A stretch of DNA of 22,877 bases from a virus, in the IMG/VR virus record IMGVR_UViG_3300015374_000069, positions 1-22,877 of that record. One strand, written 5' to 3'. Positions 21,286 to 22,877 of this stretch are shown here, one piece after another. Position 1 is the stretch's first letter. Every line of letters begins with the position of its first letter. The notes beneath the pieces were generated by a model that worked only from the letters and a program-made list of their open reading frames with translations, made no database searches and was not told where the DNA came from. Position numbers and translations under genes: made by a program.

Positions 21286-21684
21286 ATGGGCGAAGAAGTA
21301 GCCAAGCAGCCGACCTACGAGGAGCGTCGGCTAGCCGCCAAGGAACACGCAGCGAAGGTCATGGGCGACGCGACGGCCGAGAATTTCATGGCCGCCGCAC
21401 AGGATCACACGCTCGCCGATGAGTACCGCGACCTCGTGGAGTGGTACACGGACGCCTATGACGCGGCGATGATCGACACCTATCACGACGATCCGGCCGC
21501 TCCAACGGCGGCGCTGCAATCCATCGTGCGGCGGAAGGTACGTGAGACGCAGCCGCAGAAGTTCGACCGTCTCCGCGAGCTGGAGCGTGTGATGGAGCGC
21601 CAGCACAAAACGAATCAGAATATGTCGTCTGCTGCTTTTGCGACCATTACGGCGCAGAAGCTAGAAAGTGAGTGGGTCGCATGA
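21286..21684 (+). CDS. Helical protein of unknown function
   Basis: 132 residues from ATG 21286, with GGAAGGAG six bases upstream. The sequence is helix-rich and charged: EERRLAAKEHAAKVMGDA, then a Tyr/Asp-rich centre (DEYRDLVEWYTDAYDAAMID) and a C-terminal half with FDRLRELERVMERQHKTNQN. No signal peptide, membrane segment or recognisable motif. First of three plus-strand genes running away from the late operon, probably non-structural. It overlaps the next gene by 4 bp (ATGA), so the two proteins may work together. I do not recognise a family. Confidence 0.8.
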   Translation: MGEEVAKQPTYEERRLAAKEHAAKVMGDATAENFMAAAQDHTLADEYRDLVEWYTDAYDAAMIDTYHDDPAAPTAALQSIVRRKVRETQPQKFDRLRELERVMERQHKTNQNMSSAAFATITAQKLESEWVA

Positions 21685-21890
21685 AACTGTACGAGTACGC
21701 GGTCATCCGCGACGAAAAGGAAGATCGGGACGGTGAGGTTGTGCAGGAGGCGAAGATCGTTGTCGAGCCGACCGCCGTTCTAGCCCGAGACGACGCGCAG
21801 GCGCAGCTCTTGGCCGCCCGTTCGATTCCCGAGGAGGAAATCACGAACGGCAACCTGGACCGTATTTCGGTCGTGGTGCGCCCTTTCTAG
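21681..21890 (+). CDS. Small conserved-type phage protein (MKLYEYAVI family), function unknown
   Basis: 69 residues from ATG 21681, chosen for the 4-bp ATGA overlap with the upstream stop; a GTG nine bases earlier is less likely. It begins MKLYEYAVIRDEKEDRDGE, continues with AKIVVEPTAVLARDDAQAQL and LAARSIPEEEI, and ends RISVVVRPF. This strand-helix-strand pattern resembles small proteins of phages in which a beta-sheet pairs with one helix, and I have seen similar sequences in environmental phages without an assigned role. Translationally coupled to the helical protein. Confidence 0.8.
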   Translation: MKLYEYAVIRDEKEDRDGEVVQEAKIVVEPTAVLARDDAQAQLLAARSIPEEEITNGNLDRISVVVRPF

Positions 21891-21922
21891 GACGGGCACC
21901 ACTCGCAGATACGGCGAAGGAA

Positions 21923-22162
21923 ATGGAGCATGACGGTGGCTGGACCTACGTGGAGCCTGCCGTTACGACCGGAACCGACATCACGAAGTTTATGGGTGGC
22001 TGGACGAACGTGAACAGCACGAGCGGACCGCTGATCGCCACATCGTCCGTGCCGAACGTGATTTGGCAGAACACGAGCAGCAACGCCACCTACGCCTCGG
22101 CGTCGAACATCATCACGCCGGAGGGCAAGACGTTGAAGCGCACGGGCGCTGTCTATACCTAG
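21923..22162 (+). CDS. Small Thr/Ser/Asn-rich protein, function unknown
   Basis: 79 residues from ATG 21923. The likely Shine-Dalgarno GAAGG is too close (about 2 nt), so the start is poorly supported. Two near-copies of a short motif appear: GGWTYVEPAV and GGWTNVNSTS, both followed by TTGTD or TSGPL. The rest is rich in Thr, Ser and Asn and ends GKTLKRTGAVYT, like a fragment of a virion beta protein. A 27-residue frame starting at ATG 21930 has better spacing to the same Shine-Dalgarno but less natural sequence. Last plus-strand gene before the terminator at 22177. Confidence 0.5.
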   Translation: MEHDGGWTYVEPAVTTGTDITKFMGGWTNVNSTSGPLIATSSVPNVIWQNTSSNATYASASNIITPEGKTLKRTGAVYT

Positions 22163-22176
22163 TCCTGAAACGACGA

Positions 22177-22210
22177 AGCGCCCCGGCCACTGAGGAAGGA
22201 CCGGGGCGCT
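22177..22210. terminator. Strong hairpin between convergent genes (likely bidirectional terminator)
   Basis: AGCGCCCCGG (22177-22186) pairs perfectly with CCGGGGCGCT (22201-22210) around a 14-nt loop that can add CC/GG pairs. It lies between the plus-strand gene ending at 22162 and the minus-strand gene ending at 22271. There is no long U-run on either side (CTCTCG on plus, TCGTCGTTTC on minus), so efficiency is uncertain. Confidence 0.7.
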
Positions 22211-22270
22211 CTCGCCACTGAAGGGGCAAGGCATCGACCGAGAAGGAAGCTGCGCCTGCCGTACCGCAGT

Positions 22271-22468
22271 CTATACGTCCTGCGTCTCGTCCACCTGCTC
22301 CGCATCGGGCCAGAGCTTGCGGGCCTGCTCAACCGCATCGACGTGCCGTGCGTAGCCTTCGCTGGAAGCGACGACCTCGCCGTTGGCCGCGAGTGCGCTG
22401 AATCGGAACTCCCCCGCCGCGTCCGAAAAAATGCGGACCCTCAGAGGTTGCTCCGCGCCTTCGCTCAC
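22271..22468 (-). CDS. YegP / DUF1508-like small protein
   Basis: 65 residues from GTG 22468, which overlaps the stop of the Lsr2-like gene by 4 bp (GTGA). A longer frame upstream is a shadow of that gene. Residues 9-55 follow the DUF1508 pattern: RVRIFSDAAGEFRFSALAAN, then GEVVASSEGY and a final helix DAVEQARKLWPDA. These small alpha-beta proteins occur in many bacteria and phages; their biochemical role is not established to my knowledge. Single-domain length is usual, whereas bacterial members often have two copies. Pairing with a chromatin-type protein is the main clue to role. Confidence 0.75.
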   Translation of the reverse strand: MSEGAEQPLRVRIFSDAAGEFRFSALAANGEVVASSEGYARHVDAVEQARKLWPDAEQVDETQDV

Positions 22469-22668
22469 GCCGCCGCTTCTGCTGGCTTGCGACCGCGCTT
22501 CTGGCCGCGCTTGCCCTTCGACGCCATTTCCTCCACCTCGGACGCAGCCACGTCGAGCGTGACTCGCCCCCGGCGTGCGTCGGGGTACGTGATCGCAACC
22601 TGAGCTTCCTGCCCCGGTGCGATTTGCTCGCCAGAAAGGTCGCTGACGAGAACAGTTTGCCTTGCCAT
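22465..22668 (-). CDS. Lsr2-like N-terminal domain protein
   Basis: 67 residues from ATG 22668, with TGGAGGTGAA two bases upstream, a near-perfect ribosome binding site. The order matches the N-terminal dimerisation half of actinobacterial Lsr2: MARQTVLVSDLSGEQIAPG (strand and turn), VAITYPDARRGRVTLDVAAS (strands), EVEEMASKGKRGQKRGRKPA (helix and basic tail). The C-terminal AT-hook-like DNA-binding domain of full Lsr2 is missing; only the KRGQKRGRKP basic tail remains. Such a protein could dimerise with host Lsr2 and disturb silencing of phage DNA, or organise phage DNA itself. Homology is by eye and moderate. It is the first gene of a minus-strand pair. Confidence 0.65.
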   Translation of the reverse strand: MARQTVLVSDLSGEQIAPGQEAQVAITYPDARRGRVTLDVAASEVEEMASKGKRGQKRGRKPAEAAA

Positions 22669-22690
22669 ATTTCACCTCCAGCGATAATTC

Positions 22691-22716
22691 GTTTACGCCG
22701 CTTTGCAGGAGTTTAC
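22691..22716 (-). promoter_or_regulatory. Direct repeat GTAAAC, 20 bp apart, upstream of the Lsr2-like gene
   Basis: Minus strand GGTGTAAAC (from 22719) and GGCGTAAAC (from 22699) are 20 bp apart, two helical turns, in an AT-richer island before the Lsr2-like gene. They may be an operator. I see no convincing -35/-10 pair. Confidence 0.3.
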
Positions 22717-22741
22717 ACCAAAAGCGAGAGGTAATTGTTCC

Positions 22742-22870
22742 GAGCCGCGCCAAGCTGCGCCTTACCGCACCGGGCCGAGCAACTGCGCTGCCATGCCCCG
22801 TTCAGGAATTAGCCTCGCCCTGCCTGCCGTGCCTCGCCGGGACCAGCCCCGCGTGGACCAGCCAAGCGCA
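22742..22870 (-). repeat. Second degenerate pentanucleotide array (NNGGC units)
   Basis: On the minus strand the sequence breaks into fives such as GGGGC, TGGTC, CCGGC, GAGGC, ACGGC, then after a 12-nt interruption GGGGC, ATGGC, later TCGGC, CCGGT, GCGGT, AAGGC, GCAGC, TTGGC, GCGGC. A few units have 4 or 6 bases. It occupies the right end of the window, where I see no gene. Confidence 0.65.
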
Positions 22871-22877
22871 AACCCGC

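Noticed and set aside
22271-22753. 160-codon minus-strand frame as one gene
   Set aside because: Its first 95 codons overlap the Lsr2-like gene out of frame; the GTGA overlap at 22468 gives a natural start for the YegP-like protein.
1-22877. CRISPR array, insertion sequence, integrase or attachment site
   Set aside because: No spaced identical repeats of CRISPR size, no transposase or recombinase motif and no tRNA-like attachment site were seen in this window.

Overview
The window is a GC-rich stretch of a tailed double-stranded DNA phage (Caudoviricetes, HK97-type head) or a closely related prophage. Almost every gene runs on the minus strand, so the late operon reads from right to left. 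The terminase is of the type common in siphoviruses of Actinobacteria, many starts are GTG or TTG, Shine-Dalgarno sites are strong, and one early-looking gene resembles the N-terminal half of the actinobacterial nucleoid protein Lsr2. I infer a siphovirus of an actinobacterial or similar high-GC host. The long tape measure protein and the absence in this window of recognisable sheath or baseplate genes fit a siphovirus, but the window ends inside the tape measure gene.

Right arm (about 20.75-22.88 kb). A plus-strand set of three small genes (21286-22162) ends at a strong hairpin at 22177-22210. It converges there with a minus-strand pair, an Lsr2-like peptide and a YegP/DUF1508-like peptide. 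Between the plus-strand genes and the late operon lies about 500 bp with no convincing protein gene. This stretch holds a minus-strand sigma70-like promoter, about 300 nt of helix-rich sequence and an intrinsic terminator, which I call a candidate structured noncoding RNA. It is the most interesting unexplained object here.

Late operon, first block (20741 to 16643). A small basic protein, an unknown 79-residue protein, a 129-residue structural protein and a 1037-residue fibre-like protein, followed by a terminator. Packaging and head block (16442 to 10445): a 64-residue acidic protein, HNH endonuclease, large terminase, portal, HK97-type prohead protease with a tandemly duplicated C-terminal domain, and the major capsid protein. 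The capsid gene has its own strong promoter, preceded by four ordered direct repeats, and is followed by a hairpin region with two competing folds.

Connector and tail block (10333 to 1). A 130-residue structural protein, a 627-residue Thr/Ser-rich protein built of about 16 repeats of 20 residues, a gp6-like head-tail connector, a neck or tail-terminator protein, a cassette of three translationally coupled glycosyltransferases, the major tail protein, a gp10-like protein, a tail assembly chaperone with a probable -1 programmed frameshift on a run of six C, and a tape measure protein that runs off the left edge. The glycosyltransferases sit inside the virion-protein operon beside a Thr/Ser-rich repeat protein, which suggests that the phage glycosylates its own particle.

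Two degenerate arrays of a 5-nt unit (GGYNN) occupy intergenic DNA at 16586-16645 and, on the other strand, at about 22742-22870. All calls are from reading the sequence; no database search was run.
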